From: Pseudomonas frederiksbergensis
GTDB lineage: Bacteria > Pseudomonadota > Gammaproteobacteria > Pseudomonadales > Pseudomonadaceae
Direction of reading: 5' to 3'
Assembly (NCBI RefSeq): GCF_035751725.1
Contig: NZ_CP142104.1
Location: 1,550,001-1,614,000, forward strand
Length of the DNA: 64,000 nucleotides
Below are positions 8,640 to 19,374 of this stretch, piece after piece; position 1 is the stretch's first letter; each line of letters opens with the position of its first letter. Below the pieces are notes generated by a model, which saw only the letters and a list, made by a program, of their open reading frames with translations, was not told where the DNA came from and did no database searches. Made by a program: the position numbers and the translations under genes.

Positions 8640-8739
8640 GCTTTACGGGTCTCCAGAAACGCGAGTATGCCGCAAGCGCTGGCCGTTGCGAATCGTCGAG
8701 GCGCCCAGTGGTCGCCTCGACGGGTCCAGGCACAGAGGA

Positions 8740-8759
8740 AGGCCGCCTTGCGGCGGCCT
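8740..8759. terminator. GC-rich hairpin, possible weak terminator
   Basis: Perfect stem AGGCCGCC-TTGC-GGCGGCCT about 40 nt past the end of the Yip1 gene (minus strand) and about 100 bp upstream of sprT. There is no clear T-run on either strand, so termination is uncertain. Confidence 0.45.
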
Positions 8760-8798
8760 GTGATGGCAGATCGTTTGTTGTTGGAGAACCTCAATCCT

Positions 8799-9401
8799 TC
8801 AATTGGTGTAGACCGGACCAACGCCCAGCCCCCAGACAATCACGGTGAACGCCATGATAGCCACCAGCACGACCAGGCCGACGGCGAGCACCGAGCTGGA
8901 AAACAGAAAGCCTTCGTCCTGGGGAATGTTCATGAACGTCGGCAGGCCCACGTACAACAGATAGACCGTGTAGCAGATCGCTGCGGTGCCGACGATCATC
9001 CCCAGCCACATGTGGGGATAGAGCGCCGCCAGGCCGCCGATGAACAACGGTGTCGCGGTGTAGGTGGCAAACGCGACGCAGCGGGCCAGGCTCGGGTTGG
9101 CGTCATAGGTGCGTGCCATCCAGTGGATGAACGCCCCCATCACCGCTACGCCGCCCAGCATCGCCAGGTACGACATGATGGTCATCCACAGCGCGCTTTC
9201 CTGGGTGAGCATGACCGGTGGACGATTGCCGATGACCCATCCCACCTGAGTAGTGCCGATGAACGCCGAGACCGCGGGGATGGCCGCAAGGATCAGCGTG
9301 TGGGTGAGGTACATGTGGCTGATGCTTTCCTCCTGATCGCCACGGATTTCCTTCCATTCTTGATCAGGGTGGGTAAAGAGCCCCACGACATGATGGATCA
9401 T
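8799..9401 (-). CDS. Yip1-domain inner membrane protein
   Basis: 200-aa membrane protein of the Yip1/YohC family. A short amphipathic N-terminus with HPDQEWKEIRGDQEE (typical of the family) precedes about five hydrophobic helices: near residues 33-52, 70-92, 105-125, 130-150 and 170-192. Function of bacterial Yip1 proteins is not established. AAGGAG lies 7 nt before the ATG. The gene is monocistronic and divergent from ttcA, with a REPIN in the 395-bp interval. Confidence 0.87.
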   Translation of the reverse strand: MIHHVVGLFTHPDQEWKEIRGDQEESISHMYLTHTLILAAIPAVSAFIGTTQVGWVIGNRPPVMLTQESALWMTIMSYLAMLGGVAVMGAFIHWMARTYDANPSLARCVAFATYTATPLFIGGLAALYPHMWLGMIVGTAAICYTVYLLYVGLPTFMNIPQDEGFLFSSSVLAVGLVVLVAIMAFTVIVWGLGVGPVYTN

Positions 9402-9620
9402 AGTCAGTCACTCCTTTGTTATTGCCATCGCCCCCCAACGGAGCGCCTACGGGCCAAGTGGCCGGGTAAGTTAAGGTCTGTAAGTGTGTGCGACCTTATG
9501 CCGCAGTATAGAAAGGAGTGGGCGCCAAGGGGATGGGCGGCTTAGAGCAAATCGCGCTGTAACGAAGCGGGTTAATCGCGGCGTGATCTGTGCGCTGAAC
9601 CTTACGCCAGGCAAATGTTC

Positions 9621-9728
9621 CTGTGGCGGGGGAGCTTGCTCCCGCTCGGCTGCGAAGCAGACGCCAACAGCACCACCCCAGAGGGTCGCTTCGCAACCTA
9701 GCGGGAGCAAGCCCCCTCGGCACAAAGG
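9621..9728. repeat. REPIN (two inverted REP palindromes)
   Basis: The left half (from 9621, CTGTGGCGGGGGAGCTTGCT) and the right half (to 9728, GCGGGAGCAAGCCCCCTCGG) are inverted copies. An inner pair GCTGCGAAGC / GCTTCGCAACC closes a long imperfect cruciform. It lies in the 395-bp space between the divergent Yip1 and ttcA genes, 68 bp upstream of the ttcA start, an unusual 5' position. The rest of that interval shows only weak promoter-like AT runs near 9750. Confidence 0.82.
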
Positions 9729-9796
9729 GTCGTGCCATGGCACATATTTTTTGCGTAAAATGCCCGCCTTTCGTCACACCTCACGGATTTCGCGTC

Positions 9797-10621
9797 ATGG
9801 GCACTCTTACGGTCAACCAGAACAAACTGCAAAAGCGCCTGCGCCGCCTGGCCGGTGAGGCGGTCGCCGACTACAACATGATCGAGGACGGCGACAAGGT
9901 GATGGTCTGCCTGTCTGGCGGCAAGGACAGCTACACCTTGCTCGACGTGCTGATGCATTTGCAGAAGGTTGCACCGATCAAGTTCGAGATCGTCGCGGTG
10001 AACATGGACCAGAAGCAGCCCGGGTTCCCGGAGCATGTGCTGCCGGCCTACCTGGAGTCGCTGGGCGTTGAATACCATATCGTCGAGAAAGACACCTACT
10101 CGGTGGTCAAGGAGCTGATTCCTGAAGGCAAGACCACCTGTTCGCTGTGCTCACGCTTGCGCCGCGGAACGCTCTACACCTTCGCCGACGAGATCGGCGC
10201 GACCAAGATGGCCCTGGGTCATCACCGCGACGACATCGTCGAGACCTTCTTCCTCAACATGTTCTACAACGGCTCGCTCAAGGCCATGCCGCCCAAGCTG
10301 CGGGCCGACGACGGGCGCAACGTGGTGATTCGCCCGTTGGCCTATTGCAATGAGAAAGACATCCAAGCCTATTCCGATTTCAAGCAGTTCCCGATCATTC
10401 CCTGCAACCTGTGCGGCTCCCAGGAAAACCTGCAGCGCCAGGTGGTCAAGGAAATGCTCCAGGAATGGGAGCGCAAGACCCCGGGGCGTACCGAGAGCAT
10501 TTTCCGCGGCCTGCAAAACGTCATCCCGTCGCAACTGGCGGACCGCAACCTGTTCGACTTCACCAACCTGCGCATCGACGAAAACGCCACGCCGCGATTC
10601 GTCAATGTGGTGAACCTCTGA
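9797..10621 (+). CDS. ttcA: tRNA 2-thiocytidine(32) synthetase TtcA
   Basis: 274-aa PP-loop ATPase that thiolates cytidine 32 in the anticodon loop of some tRNAs. The ATP-pyrophosphatase loop is SGGKDS (40-45). Two CxxC pairs, Cys115/Cys118 (CSLC) and Cys203/Cys206 (CNLC), supply the cysteines for the [4Fe-4S] cluster that characterises Ttc[19 protein letters not shown] is the family signature. The start at 9797 (MGTLTVNQ) matches homologues; an in-frame ATG at 9737 would add an unlikely AT-rich extension. The gene ends at a strong terminator. Confidence 0.96.
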   Translation: MGTLTVNQNKLQKRLRRLAGEAVADYNMIEDGDKVMVCLSGGKDSYTLLDVLMHLQKVAPIKFEIVAVNMDQKQPGFPEHVLPAYLESLGVEYHIVEKDTYSVVKELIPEGKTTCSLCSRLRRGTLYTFADEIGATKMALGHHRDDIVETFFLNMFYNGSLKAMPPKLRADDGRNVVIRPLAYCNEKDIQAYSDFKQFPIIPCNLCGSQENLQRQVVKEMLQEWERKTPGRTESIFRGLQNVIPSQLADRNLFDFTNLRIDENATPRFVNVVNL

Positions 10622-10643
10622 CGATTTCAGCGATAGCTATTCA

Positions 10644-10671
10644 CGGCGCTTGAGAGCGCCGTTTTTATTTT
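10644..10671 (+). terminator. Rho-independent terminator of ttcA
   Basis: Stem CGGCGCT-TGAG-AGCGCCG followed by TTTTTATTTTT, starting 23 nt after the ttcA stop. Confidence 0.92.
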
Positions 10672-10689
10672 TAACCCATGGGAGAGGGC

Positions 10690-11364
10690 ATGCGCGATTA
10701 CAAGTGGCTGCACGAGTATTGTCTGAACCGCTTCGGTTCGGCGGCTGAACTGGAAGCCCACCTGCCTGTACCCAAGACTCCGGCGCAACTGCGCAAAATC
10801 AGCGATGACCGCTATCTCTCGACCCTGGCGCTGCGGGTGTTCCGCGCCGGGCTCAAGCACAGCCTGGTGGACGCCAAGTGGCCGGCCTTCGAAGAGGTGT
10901 TCTTCAAGTTCGACCCGGAGAAAGTCGTGCTGATGAGCGCCGAGCACCTGGAGCGGCTGATGCAGGATGCCAGGATCATCCGCCACCTGGGCAAGCTCAA
11001 GAGCGTGCCTCGCAACGCGCAGTTGATACTGGACGTGGCCCATGAAAAGGGCAGCTTCGGTGCGTTGATCGCCGACTGGCCGGTGACCGACATTGTCGGC
11101 CTGTGGACCTACCTGAAAAAGCACGGCCATCAACTGGGCGGCCTGTCGGCGCCGCGCTTCTTGCGGATGATGGGCAAAGACACCTTTGTGCCCAGTTACG
11201 ACGTCGTGGCGGCACTCAACGCCCAGGACATCATCGACAAGGTCCCCAGCAGCCTGCGGGACCTGGCAACGGTGCAGAATGCCTTCAACCAGTGGCATGA
11301 AGAGAGTGGCGGTCGACCGATGTCGCAGATTTCGATGATGCTGGCTTACACCGTGAATCATTGA
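10690..11364 (+). CDS. DNA-3-methyladenine glycosylase I (Tag)-like protein
   Basis: 224-aa protein related to the Tag family of helix-hairpin-helix-fold glycosylases that excise 3-methyladenine. It has YKWLHEYC at the N-terminus and a helical core with LMQDARIIRHLGKLKSVPRNA, the segment corresponding to the Tag substrate pocket. It also has GLSAPRFLRMMGKDTFVPSYD, with an Asp near the usual catalytic region. It is divergent from E. coli Tag and lacks its zinc-binding N-terminal Cys-x-W, so activity is not certain. GGAGAGG directly precedes ATG 10690; ATG 10678 upstream has no ribosome-binding site. Confidence 0.72.
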   Translation: MRDYKWLHEYCLNRFGSAAELEAHLPVPKTPAQLRKISDDRYLSTLALRVFRAGLKHSLVDAKWPAFEEVFFKFDPEKVVLMSAEHLERLMQDARIIRHLGKLKSVPRNAQLILDVAHEKGSFGALIADWPVTDIVGLWTYLKKHGHQLGGLSAPRFLRMMGKDTFVPSYDVVAALNAQDIIDKVPSSLRDLATVQNAFNQWHEESGGRPMSQISMMLAYTVNH

Positions 11365-11373
11365 GACCGGGTT

Positions 11374-11405
11374 GCCACTATCGCGAGCAAGCTCGCGATG
11401 GTGGC
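11374..11405. repeat. REP palindrome
   Basis: Arms GCCACTATCGCGAGC and GCTCGCGATGGTGGC around AA, one mismatch in 15 bp. It sits between the convergent Tag-like and DUF2069 genes. Confidence 0.8.
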
Positions 11406-11408
11406 CTA

Positions 11409-12782
<1,374 letters not shown>

Positions 12783-12886
12783 GAGCAGGTCGCATCTTGC
12801 GTAAGGTGGCGGCTATTCTACTGTGCACCGCGGCGCCTAGCACCTGATGGGCACCCAGCGTTCATATTTCAGACAAGGAACGACAC

Positions 12887-13354
12887 ATGACAAGGCGATT
12901 GGCGGCGGCACTGACATTCATCGGCATTTTGTTGCTCGCCGGCTGCGGAAACGACTACGGGGTTGATCAGAACGGCCAGCCGATTGCTTCGCAACGGTTG
13001 GACAAGCAATGGGTGGTCCTCAATTACTGGGCCGAATGGTGCGCACCCTGCCGCACTGAGATTCCGGAATTCAATGCGCTGGCTGAACAGCTCAAGGGGC
13101 GCAACGTGGGCGTGTTCGGCGTCAATTTCGACCAGGTGCAGGGCGAAGAACTCAAGAGCGCCAGCGACAAGATGGGGATTCGCTTCAGCGTCCTGGCCCA
13201 GGACCCGGCCGAATTCTTCGATATTCCTCGCAGCGAAGGATTGCCGGTGACGTACATCATCGACCAGCAGGGCAAGGTGCGCGAGCAACTGCTGGGCGAG
13301 CAGACGGCGGCGGCGGTGATGGCGAAGCTCGAGGCGTTGCAGGCGCTGAAATAG
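12887..13354 (+). CDS. TlpA-family thioredoxin-like lipoprotein
   Basis: 155-aa lipoprotein. Lipobox LLAGC places the lipidated Cys at 20. A thioredoxin fold follows with the redox pair WCAPC (Cys52, Cys55) and the cis-proline in LPVTYIID. TlpA-type proteins reduce periplasmic disulfides, for example during cytochrome c maturation, or counter oxidative damage. The short length and membrane anchor suit a dedicated client, but none is adjacent. It is divergent from arsC. Confidence 0.92.
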   Translation: MTRRLAAALTFIGILLLAGCGNDYGVDQNGQPIASQRLDKQWVVLNYWAEWCAPCRTEIPEFNALAEQLKGRNVGVFGVNFDQVQGEELKSASDKMGIRFSVLAQDPAEFFDIPRSEGLPVTYIIDQQGKVREQLLGEQTAAAVMAKLEALQALK

Positions 13355-13364
13355 TGGGGCTTTT

Positions 13365-13392
13365 GTGGCGAGGGAGCGAGCTCCCTCGCCAC
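13365..13392. repeat. REP palindrome
   Basis: Perfect 13-bp arms GTGGCGAGGGAGC and GCTCCCTCGCCAC around GA, between the convergent TlpA-like and META genes. Same family as the element at 362-389. Confidence 0.85.
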
Positions 13393-13411
13393 TGCTTGGT
13401 CAGGCCTGGCC

Positions 13412-13816
13412 TCAACCTTCTTCCAGCCACCACCGCAGCGGCTTGCCCTGGGCCGGCCAGAACCGCATCTGCTCGATGGGGGAGACGTCCCAGCGTTCGA
13501 CCTTCTCCAGCGCCCGCAAGAAACGCGTCTCCTGTTCCATGACCGCCGGGGAACAGAGTTTGCGGGTACTGCCGATCTTGCCGAAACTCAGCCGGTCGCC
13601 CTTCAAGGTGTAAGGCGCGAACCAGTGGTTGCAGCCGGCATTGCCATAGGCTCGGCCATCATCGCCGAGGGTGATGGTCAGGTGGCTGTAGTCCATCAAT
13701 GGCCGCTCGCCGATCCATTCAAGGATGTAGCTGCGGTTTTGTTGCAGCTGCACCGGCTCGCTGGCGCAACCCATCAGGCCGGCGCCGATCAGCGCCGCCA
13801 GGACCAGGCCTTTCAT
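13412..13816 (-). CDS. META-domain lipoprotein
   Basis: 134-aa lipoprotein with lipobox LMGC (Cys17). The body resembles the META (HslJ-like) domain: YILEWIGERPL, LGDDGRAYGNAGCNHWFAPY and LCSPAVMEQETRFLRALE. The META domain occurs in the heat-inducible HslJ lipoprotein of E. coli, linked to novobiocin resistance; the biochemical role is unknown. Its ATG overlaps the stop of the upstream CxxC gene (TGATG), so the two are translationally coupled. Confidence 0.85.
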   Translation of the reverse strand: MKGLVLAALIGAGLMGCASEPVQLQQNRSYILEWIGERPLMDYSHLTITLGDDGRAYGNAGCNHWFAPYTLKGDRLSFGKIGSTRKLCSPAVMEQETRFLRALEKVERWDVSPIEQMRFWPAQGKPLRWWLEEG

Positions 13817-14250
13817 CAAGCGGCTTCCTGGCATTGAGGGCACAGATGCTTCTCGCCAGCCGTTTTCCAGCCCAGCTCGGCGATGCGCGCGTTGGCGGCC
13901 GGTTTCTGGGCCTTGGTGCCGAGCTTGGCATCGACGGCGAATTCGAAGCTCAATTGCTTGGCGCAGCGGTCGCAATCGACCTGCCAGGTGTGGATCGCCA
14001 GTTCGCCGAACACCGGGCCGGTGGTCATGGCGGTCCACTGGCCCATCGGCTTGAGCAAATGGCGGACGGTGTCCACGGTCAGGCGCATGGACAGGTCCTT
14101 GCTGCCCTTGAGGGTCACGAGCAATACGTCGTTGGCCTGGATCGAACCGCCATTGCCGGTGACCTGGTAACGGCCCGGCGCCAGTGCGCGGACCTCGGTC
14201 AAGGTGTGCTGTGGGTTCATCAGGGTGTAGCGGAAATCGTGTTCGGCCAT
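13816..14250 (-). CDS. Conserved hypothetical protein with two CxxC pairs
   Basis: 144-aa protein that I do not recognise. Visible features are two cysteine pairs, CDRC (about 99-102) and CPQC near the C-terminus, which could bind one zinc ion, and a beta-rich N-terminal half. The start at 14250 follows GGAGGACCC in the upstream sequence; the frame extends to 14334 without support. Coupled by TGATG overlap to the META lipoprotein. Function unknown. Confidence 0.7.
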   Translation of the reverse strand: MAEHDFRYTLMNPQHTLTEVRALAPGRYQVTGNGGSIQANDVLLVTLKGSKDLSMRLTVDTVRHLLKPMGQWTAMTTGPVFGELAIHTWQVDCDRCAKQLSFEFAVDAKLGTKAQKPAANARIAELGWKTAGEKHLCPQCQEAA

Positions 14251-14353
14251 GGGTCCTCCAAATAGGCGCGACATGCTAGCACGGGGCATGGCTTGGGCAT
14301 GGACTCGATGAAAGATCGGCCGACGAAACTGCATCCGCTATGGGAGGTTTGAC

Positions 14354-15343
14354 TCAGCTATCCACCAGGTTTTGCGGCGCGCCGGCCGCCCAGGCCGCAA
14401 TGTTGTCCAGGGTGGTGGTGGCAATCGCCGCCAATGCTTCGCGAGTCAGGAACGCCTGGTGCGCGGTGACCACAACGTTGGGGAAGGTCAGCAGCCGCGC
14501 CAGTACGTCATCCTGCAAAGGCAGGTTGGAGCGGTCCTCGAAGAACAGCTGGGCCTCTTCTTCATAGACATCGAGCCCCAGATACCCCAGATGACCGCTC
14601 TTCAGCGCCTCGATCAAGGCCGGTGTTTCCACCAGGCCGCCACGGCCGGTGTTGATCAACATCGCGCCGCGCTGCATGGTTTCCAGGGAACGGGCATTGA
14701 TCAGGTGTCGGCTCTGTTCGTTGAGCGGGCAGTGCAGGCTGACGATTTGCGCGTGTGCCAGCAAATCTTCCAAGGACACGTAGCGAGCGCCCAGGGCTTC
14801 GACACGGGGATTGGGGAACGGATCGTACGCCAGCAACTGGCAGCCGAAACCGGCCATGATCCGGGCGAAGGTTGCGCCGATCTGGCCCGTGCCGATCACC
14901 CCGACGGTCTTGCCCACCAGGTCGAAACCGGTCAACCCGTTGAGGCTGAAGTTGCCATCCCGGGTGCGGTTGCAGGCGCGATGCAGGCATCGGTTGAGGG
15001 CCATGATCAGCGCCACGGCGTGTTCGGCCACGGCATGGGGCGAATAGGCCGGTACCCGGACAATGCTCAATCCGAGGCGTTTGGCGGCGGGCAGGTCCAC
15101 ATGGTTGTAGCCGGCCGAACGCAAGGCGATCAGTCGCGTGCCGCCCTCGGCAAGCCGTTCCAGCACCGGGGCGCTCAGGTCGTCGTTGATGAAGGCGCAG
15201 ACCACTTCGTGCCGTTCGGCCAGGGCCACGGTGTCCAGGTTCAGGCGGGCGGGTTGAAATTGTAGCGCCAGGCCTGCGGGTAAAGGCGCGCTGCTGAAAC
15301 TGTCGCGGTCATAGCTCTGGCTGCTGAAAAGAATGGCACGCAT
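14354..15343 (-). CDS. ldhA: D-lactate dehydrogenase (fermentative)
   Basis: 329-aa D-2-hydroxyacid dehydrogenase converting pyruvate and NADH to D-lactate. The Rossmann loop is GTGQIG (151-156). The substrate-binding and catalytic Arg lies in INTGRGGLV, Glu in the DVYEEE segment and His in VVTAHQAFLT. FEDRSNLPLQDDV is a mark of the LdhA group. The start at 15343 is preceded by AGGAGG; the frame extends upstream to 15400 without it. It lies 66 bp downstream of gacS on the same strand, an order conserved in Pseudomonas. Confidence 0.94.
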   Translation of the reverse strand: MRAILFSSQSYDRDSFSSAPLPAGLALQFQPARLNLDTVALAERHEVVCAFINDDLSAPVLERLAEGGTRLIALRSAGYNHVDLPAAKRLGLSIVRVPAYSPHAVAEHAVALIMALNRCLHRACNRTRDGNFSLNGLTGFDLVGKTVGVIGTGQIGATFARIMAGFGCQLLAYDPFPNPRVEALGARYVSLEDLLAHAQIVSLHCPLNEQSRHLINARSLETMQRGAMLINTGRGGLVETPALIEALKSGHLGYLGLDVYEEEAQLFFEDRSNLPLQDDVLARLLTFPNVVVTAHQAFLTREALAAIATTTLDNIAAWAAGAPQNLVDS

Positions 15344-15409
15344 GACGGCCTCCTGGCGTTGGGATGGAACCAGCCTAGCAGCCCTTGCGCCGGTAACCAT
15401 TGCCCTGGG

Positions 15410-18160
15410 TCAGGCGCTGACGCGTGCCTCTTCGGCCAGGCGATCAATGGCGCGCTCCAGATCTTCTAGGGCCTCTGCCGCTTTGGGGTCCTGTTGCTTG
15501 AGCAGGGTTTCGCTGCGCTGGCAGGCGGCGCGCAATTGCGGTACGCCGCAATAACGCGTGGCACCATGCAGGCGATGGACCCGCTCAATCAGTGCATGGT
15601 GATCATTGGCTTCGCTGGCCTGGCGAATCGCTTCGCGGTCGGCTTCCAGGGAGGCCAGCAGCATCGCCAGCATGTCCGCGGCCAGGTCGGCCTTGCCGGC
15701 GGCCAGGCGCAGGCCTTCTTCGTGATCGAGCACCAGCAGTTCACCGCTGCCGTGGACGGCCAGCCCGCGGTCCGACACTTGGTTGCGCAACGCCAGGCCG
15801 GTCCATTTGAGCACGACCTGGGCCAACTGCCGCTCGCTGATGGGTTTGGTCAGGTAGTCATCCATGCCGCTTTGCAGCAAGGCACGTTTCTCGTTGGCCA
15901 TGGCGTGGGCGGTGAGGGCGACAATCGGCAGCGGCGTGCAGTGCCGCTCGCTTTCCCACTGGCGAATTGCCTCGGTGGTCTGGCGGCCGTCCATGCCAGG
16001 CATCTGCACGTCCATCAAGACCAAGTCGAAGGTTTCCTTTTGCACGGCCTTGACCGCGGCATAGCCGCTTTCCACCGCCAGCACCCGCGCGCCCATGTCC
16101 TCGAGCAGGGTCTGCACCAGCAACAGGTTGGCCGGGTTGTCGTCCACGCACAGTACTTTCGGGGCGCGGCTGGGCACCGGTTCGCTGGGTTCGTTGCGCG
16201 GTGGACGCGGGTTGACCAGATCGGACAGCGAGCGCCGCAACTTGCGTGTGCAGGCCGGCTTGGCCTGCAACTGGCTGTGGGGGTTGGGAACGGAGAGGTG
16301 ATACAGCGTCTGCTCGGTGGTCGGGCAGAGCACGAGGACCTTGCAGCCCAGGTGTTCGAGATCCCAGATGTGCTGGTTGAGACGCTCCGGTGGCACCTCA
16401 TTGCTGGTAATGCCCAGCACCGCCAGATCGATGGCCTGGTCGGTCTGGTGAGCAACCGTGACCCCGTTGGTCAGGTTCTCCAGTGTGTTGAACGGCGTGA
16501 CTTGCAACCCACAATCCTCCAACTGGTGCTGCAAGGCCTGGCGGGCCAATTCGTGATTTTCCAGGACGGCCACGCGTCGGCCCAGCAGTGGCGGCCCCGG
16601 CAGGTCCTCGGCATCATCGCGGGTCTTGGGCAGGCGCAGGCTGATCCAGAACTCGGAACCTTCGCCCGGGGTGCTGTCCACGCCGATCTCGCCGCCCATT
16701 TGTTCCACCAGCCGCTTGGAAATCACCAAGCCCAGGCCAGTGCCGCCGGGTTGCCGGGACAAGGAGTTGTCGGCCTGGCTGAACGCCTGGAAAAGCGCCC
16801 GTACGTCTTGGGCAGAGAGGCCAATGCCGGTGTCCTGGATGCTGATGCGCAATTGCACGCTGTCTTCATGTTCTTCCTCGAGCATGGCGCGAGCGACGAT
16901 GGTGCCTTCACGAGTGAACTTGATCGCGTTGCTCACCAGGTTGGTGAGGATCTGCTTGAGGCGCAGCGGATCGCCTACCAGCGACAACGGCGTGTCGCGG
17001 TAGACCAGGCTCACCAGTTCCAACTGCTTGGCGTGGGCGGCGGGGGCGAGGATCGTCAAAGTGTCTTGCAACAGGTCCCGCAAGTTGAACGGGATGTTGT
17101 CGAGCACCAGCTTGCCAGCCTCGATCTTCGAGAAATCGAGGATCTCATTGATGATCCCGAGCAGGCTGTCGGCGGATTTTTCGATGGTGCCCAGGTAATC
17201 GAGCTGGCGCGGAGTCAGTTCGCTTTTCTGCAATAGATGGGTGAAACCGAGGATACCGTTGAGCGGTGTGCGGATCTCATGGCTCATGTTCGCCAGGAAC
17301 TCGGATTTGATCCGGCTGGCTTCCAGGGCCTCCTTGCGGGCCAGGTCCAGCTCGATGTTCTGGATCTCGATGGTTTCCAGGTTCTGGCGCACATCCTCGG
17401 TGGCCTGGTCGATGCTGTGCTGCAATTCTTCCTGGGCATTCTGCAAGGTGCCGGCCATGCGATTGATGCCCGACGCCAATTCGTCCAGCTCCTGGCTGCC
17501 CAGCGGCGGCAAGCGGGTTTCCAAGTGGCCGTCCTTGAGCTGCGCCACGGCTTGCTTGATCTGGCTCAGCGGACGGTTGATCGTGCGGCCCATGCGCAGG
17601 GCCAGCAGCGCGGTCAGGCACAAGCCGGCGCCGATCAACAGCAGGCTGGCAAACAGGCTGCGATAACCACGCAGCAACATGCCGCTGTGGGACAACTCCA
17701 GCTCTACCCAGCCGAGCAGGCGGTCGGCTTCTTCGGGAATCAGTTCGCCGGCCAGGTTGCGGTGCTTGCCGAACACCGGCAGCAAGTAGCGGGTGGCATC
17801 GTTGCCGGTGCGTTGCAGCAGTTGGGTACTGTTGCCCTCCGGTGCCCGGTTGAGCATGGTCGGGCCGGCATGGGCCAGGGGCGCGCGGTCGGGGGCCAGG
17901 AAGGTCACGGCGCGCACATCCGTTTGCTCGAGTGATTGGGTGGCGACTCGCTCCAGCAGTTCGATGTCCTGGCGGCTCAGCGCAGGTGCGACCAGCGGTG
18001 CCAGCTGCTCGGCGATCATCTCGCCCCGTTGCAGTAACTGGGCGTGCAGGTCCGATTGCTGCATCCAGGTGAAATAGCCGCCCAGGACCAGCGCCATCAG
18101 GCTGGTCGGCAACAGGGTCAGCAACAGCACACGGCCTTTGATTCCCAGTTTCTTGAGCAC
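15410..18160 (-). CDS. gacS: Tripartite hybrid sensor kinase GacS
   Basis: 916-aa sensor of the Gac/Rsm pathway, which through GacA and small RNAs controls secondary metabolism, exoenzymes and biocontrol traits. Two transmembrane segments (about 10-30 and 168-190) flank a periplasmic domain. HAMP and coiled coil follow, then His294 in MSHEIRTPLNG, the ATPase domain (DTGIGL, GGTGLGL), a degenerate receiver (about 525-640), a true receiver with Asp717 (LVLMDVQMPG), and an HPt domain with His862 (VHRLHG). Start is GTG 18160, preceded by AGGAG and giving MLKKLGIKGRV as in known GacS. gacS is prone to spontaneous loss; this copy looks intact. Confidence 0.97.
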   Translation of the reverse strand: MLKKLGIKGRVLLLTLLPTSLMALVLGGYFTWMQQSDLHAQLLQRGEMIAEQLAPLVAPALSRQDIELLERVATQSLEQTDVRAVTFLAPDRAPLAHAGPTMLNRAPEGNSTQLLQRTGNDATRYLLPVFGKHRNLAGELIPEEADRLLGWVELELSHSGMLLRGYRSLFASLLLIGAGLCLTALLALRMGRTINRPLSQIKQAVAQLKDGHLETRLPPLGSQELDELASGINRMAGTLQNAQEELQHSIDQATEDVRQNLETIEIQNIELDLARKEALEASRIKSEFLANMSHEIRTPLNGILGFTHLLQKSELTPRQLDYLGTIEKSADSLLGIINEILDFSKIEAGKLVLDNIPFNLRDLLQDTLTILAPAAHAKQLELVSLVYRDTPLSLVGDPLRLKQILTNLVSNAIKFTREGTIVARAMLEEEHEDSVQLRISIQDTGIGLSAQDVRALFQAFSQADNSLSRQPGGTGLGLVISKRLVEQMGGEIGVDSTPGEGSEFWISLRLPKTRDDAEDLPGPPLLGRRVAVLENHELARQALQHQLEDCGLQVTPFNTLENLTNGVTVAHQTDQAIDLAVLGITSNEVPPERLNQHIWDLEHLGCKVLVLCPTTEQTLYHLSVPNPHSQLQAKPACTRKLRRSLSDLVNPRPPRNEPSEPVPSRAPKVLCVDDNPANLLLVQTLLEDMGARVLAVESGYAAVKAVQKETFDLVLMDVQMPGMDGRQTTEAIRQWESERHCTPLPIVALTAHAMANEKRALLQSGMDDYLTKPISERQLAQVVLKWTGLALRNQVSDRGLAVHGSGELLVLDHEEGLRLAAGKADLAADMLAMLLASLEADREAIRQASEANDHHALIERVHRLHGATRYCGVPQLRAACQRSETLLKQQDPKAAEALEDLERAIDRLAEEARVSA

Positions 18161-18317
18161 ACTTGTCTCCTGCATCCAGCGGTCTGATTGAACTGTGCGC
18201 GCATCCGGCACGCATTACCTGCGCAGTGTAGCGATTCGCGGGCGAGCCTTCTCCGTAAAATTCGTGTCCCCGTGCATACGAAACACGGTTTTCGCCTCTG
18301 CGCCGGACGTTGTCGTT

Positions 18318-18346
18318 GTGGCGAGGCGAGCAGGCTCCTTCGCCAC
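18318..18346. repeat. REP palindrome
   Basis: Imperfect palindrome beginning GTGGCGAGGCGAGC and ending CTCCTTCGCCAC. It lies in the 311-bp interval between the divergent gacS and cysM, so it is upstream of both genes; nothing else recognisable is seen there besides likely promoters. Confidence 0.72.
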
Positions 18347-18471
18347 GGGGGTGGGATCCGATTGCCAATCGCTTATTCCCAGAAGCCATAATCCCCTTAC
18401 TTTGCGTGATATGGCCTCGCCGGGTTTGCCGGTATGATAGGCGCCCCCGCAGCCCGGATTGCGAATACGCC

Positions 18472-19374
18472 ATGACTTTGCAGTACCCCACCATCGCCGA
18501 TTGCGTCGGCAATACTCCGCTGGTTCGCCTGCAGCGCCTGCCCGGTGCGACCAGCAATACGCTGTTGCTCAAGCTCGAAGGGAATAACCCGGCGGGTTCG
18601 GTCAAGGACCGCCCGGCGCTGTCGATGATCACTCGCGGTGAGTTGCGCGGGCAGATCCAGCCCGGCGATACGCTGATCGAGGCGACGTCCGGCAACACCG
18701 GCATCGCCCTGGCGATGGCGGCGGCGATCAAGGGTTACAAGATGATCCTGATCATGCCCGACAACTCCAGCGCCGAGCGCAAGGCCGCGATGACGGCCTA
18801 CGGCGCCGAGTTGATCCTGGTGACCCAGGAGCAAGGCATGGAAGGCGCCCGGGACCTGGCCGAGCGCATGCAGGCCGAAGGCCGGGGCAAGGTGCTCGAT
18901 CAGTTCGCCAACGGTGACAATCCCGAGGCCCACTACACCACCACCGGTCCGGAGATCTGGCGCCAGACCGACGGCACGATTACTCATTTCGTCAGCTCGA
19001 TGGGCACCACTGGCACCATCATGGGCACGTCGCGCTATTTGAAAGAACAGAACCCGAACGTCCAGATTGTCGGCTTGCAACCGATGGAAGGTTCGGCGAT
19101 TCCCGGTATTCGCCGCTGGCCCCAGGAATACCTGCCGAAGATCTACCAGGCCGAGCGCGTGGACCGCATCATCGACATGGCCCAGAGTGAAGCCGAGGAC
19201 GTGACCCGTCGCCTGGCGCGTGAAGAAGGCATCTTCTGCGGCGTGTCCTCGGGCGGTGCCGTGGCGGGAATGCTGCGCTTGTCCAGGGAGGTTGAGAATG
19301 CAGTGATCGTCGCGATCATCTGCGACCGTGGCGACCGTTACCTGTCGACCGGCATTTTCGACGCGCCCAACTGA
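18472..19374 (+). CDS. cysM: Cysteine synthase B (CysM)
   Basis: 300-aa PLP enzyme making cysteine (or S-sulfocysteine from thiosulfate) from O-acetylserine. Lys45 in NPAGSVKDR is the PLP lysine; [10 protein letters not shown] binds the substrate carboxylate; [15 protein letters not shown] binds PLP phosphate. RRWPQEYLP and the short length assign it to CysM rather than CysK. Its stop overlaps the start of rlmD by 1 nt (TGATG). Confidence 0.96.
   Translation: MTLQYPTIADCVGNTPLVRLQRLPGATSNTLLLKLEGNNPAGSVKDRPALSMITRGELRGQIQPGDTLIEATSGNTGIALAMAAAIKGYKMILIMPDNSSAERKAAMTAYGAELILVTQEQGMEGARDLAERMQAEGRGKVLDQFANGDNPEAHYTTTGPEIWRQTDGTITHFVSSMGTTGTIMGTSRYLKEQNPNVQIVGLQPMEGSAIPGIRRWPQEYLPKIYQAERVDRIIDMAQSEAEDVTRRLAREEGIFCGVSSGGAVAGMLRLSREVENAVIVAIICDRGDRYLSTGIFDAPN

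Noticed and set aside
15494..17236. 580-aa open frame antisense to gacS
   Set aside because: Shadow of the gacS reading frame; composition is Gly/Gln/His-rich and no start signal is seen.
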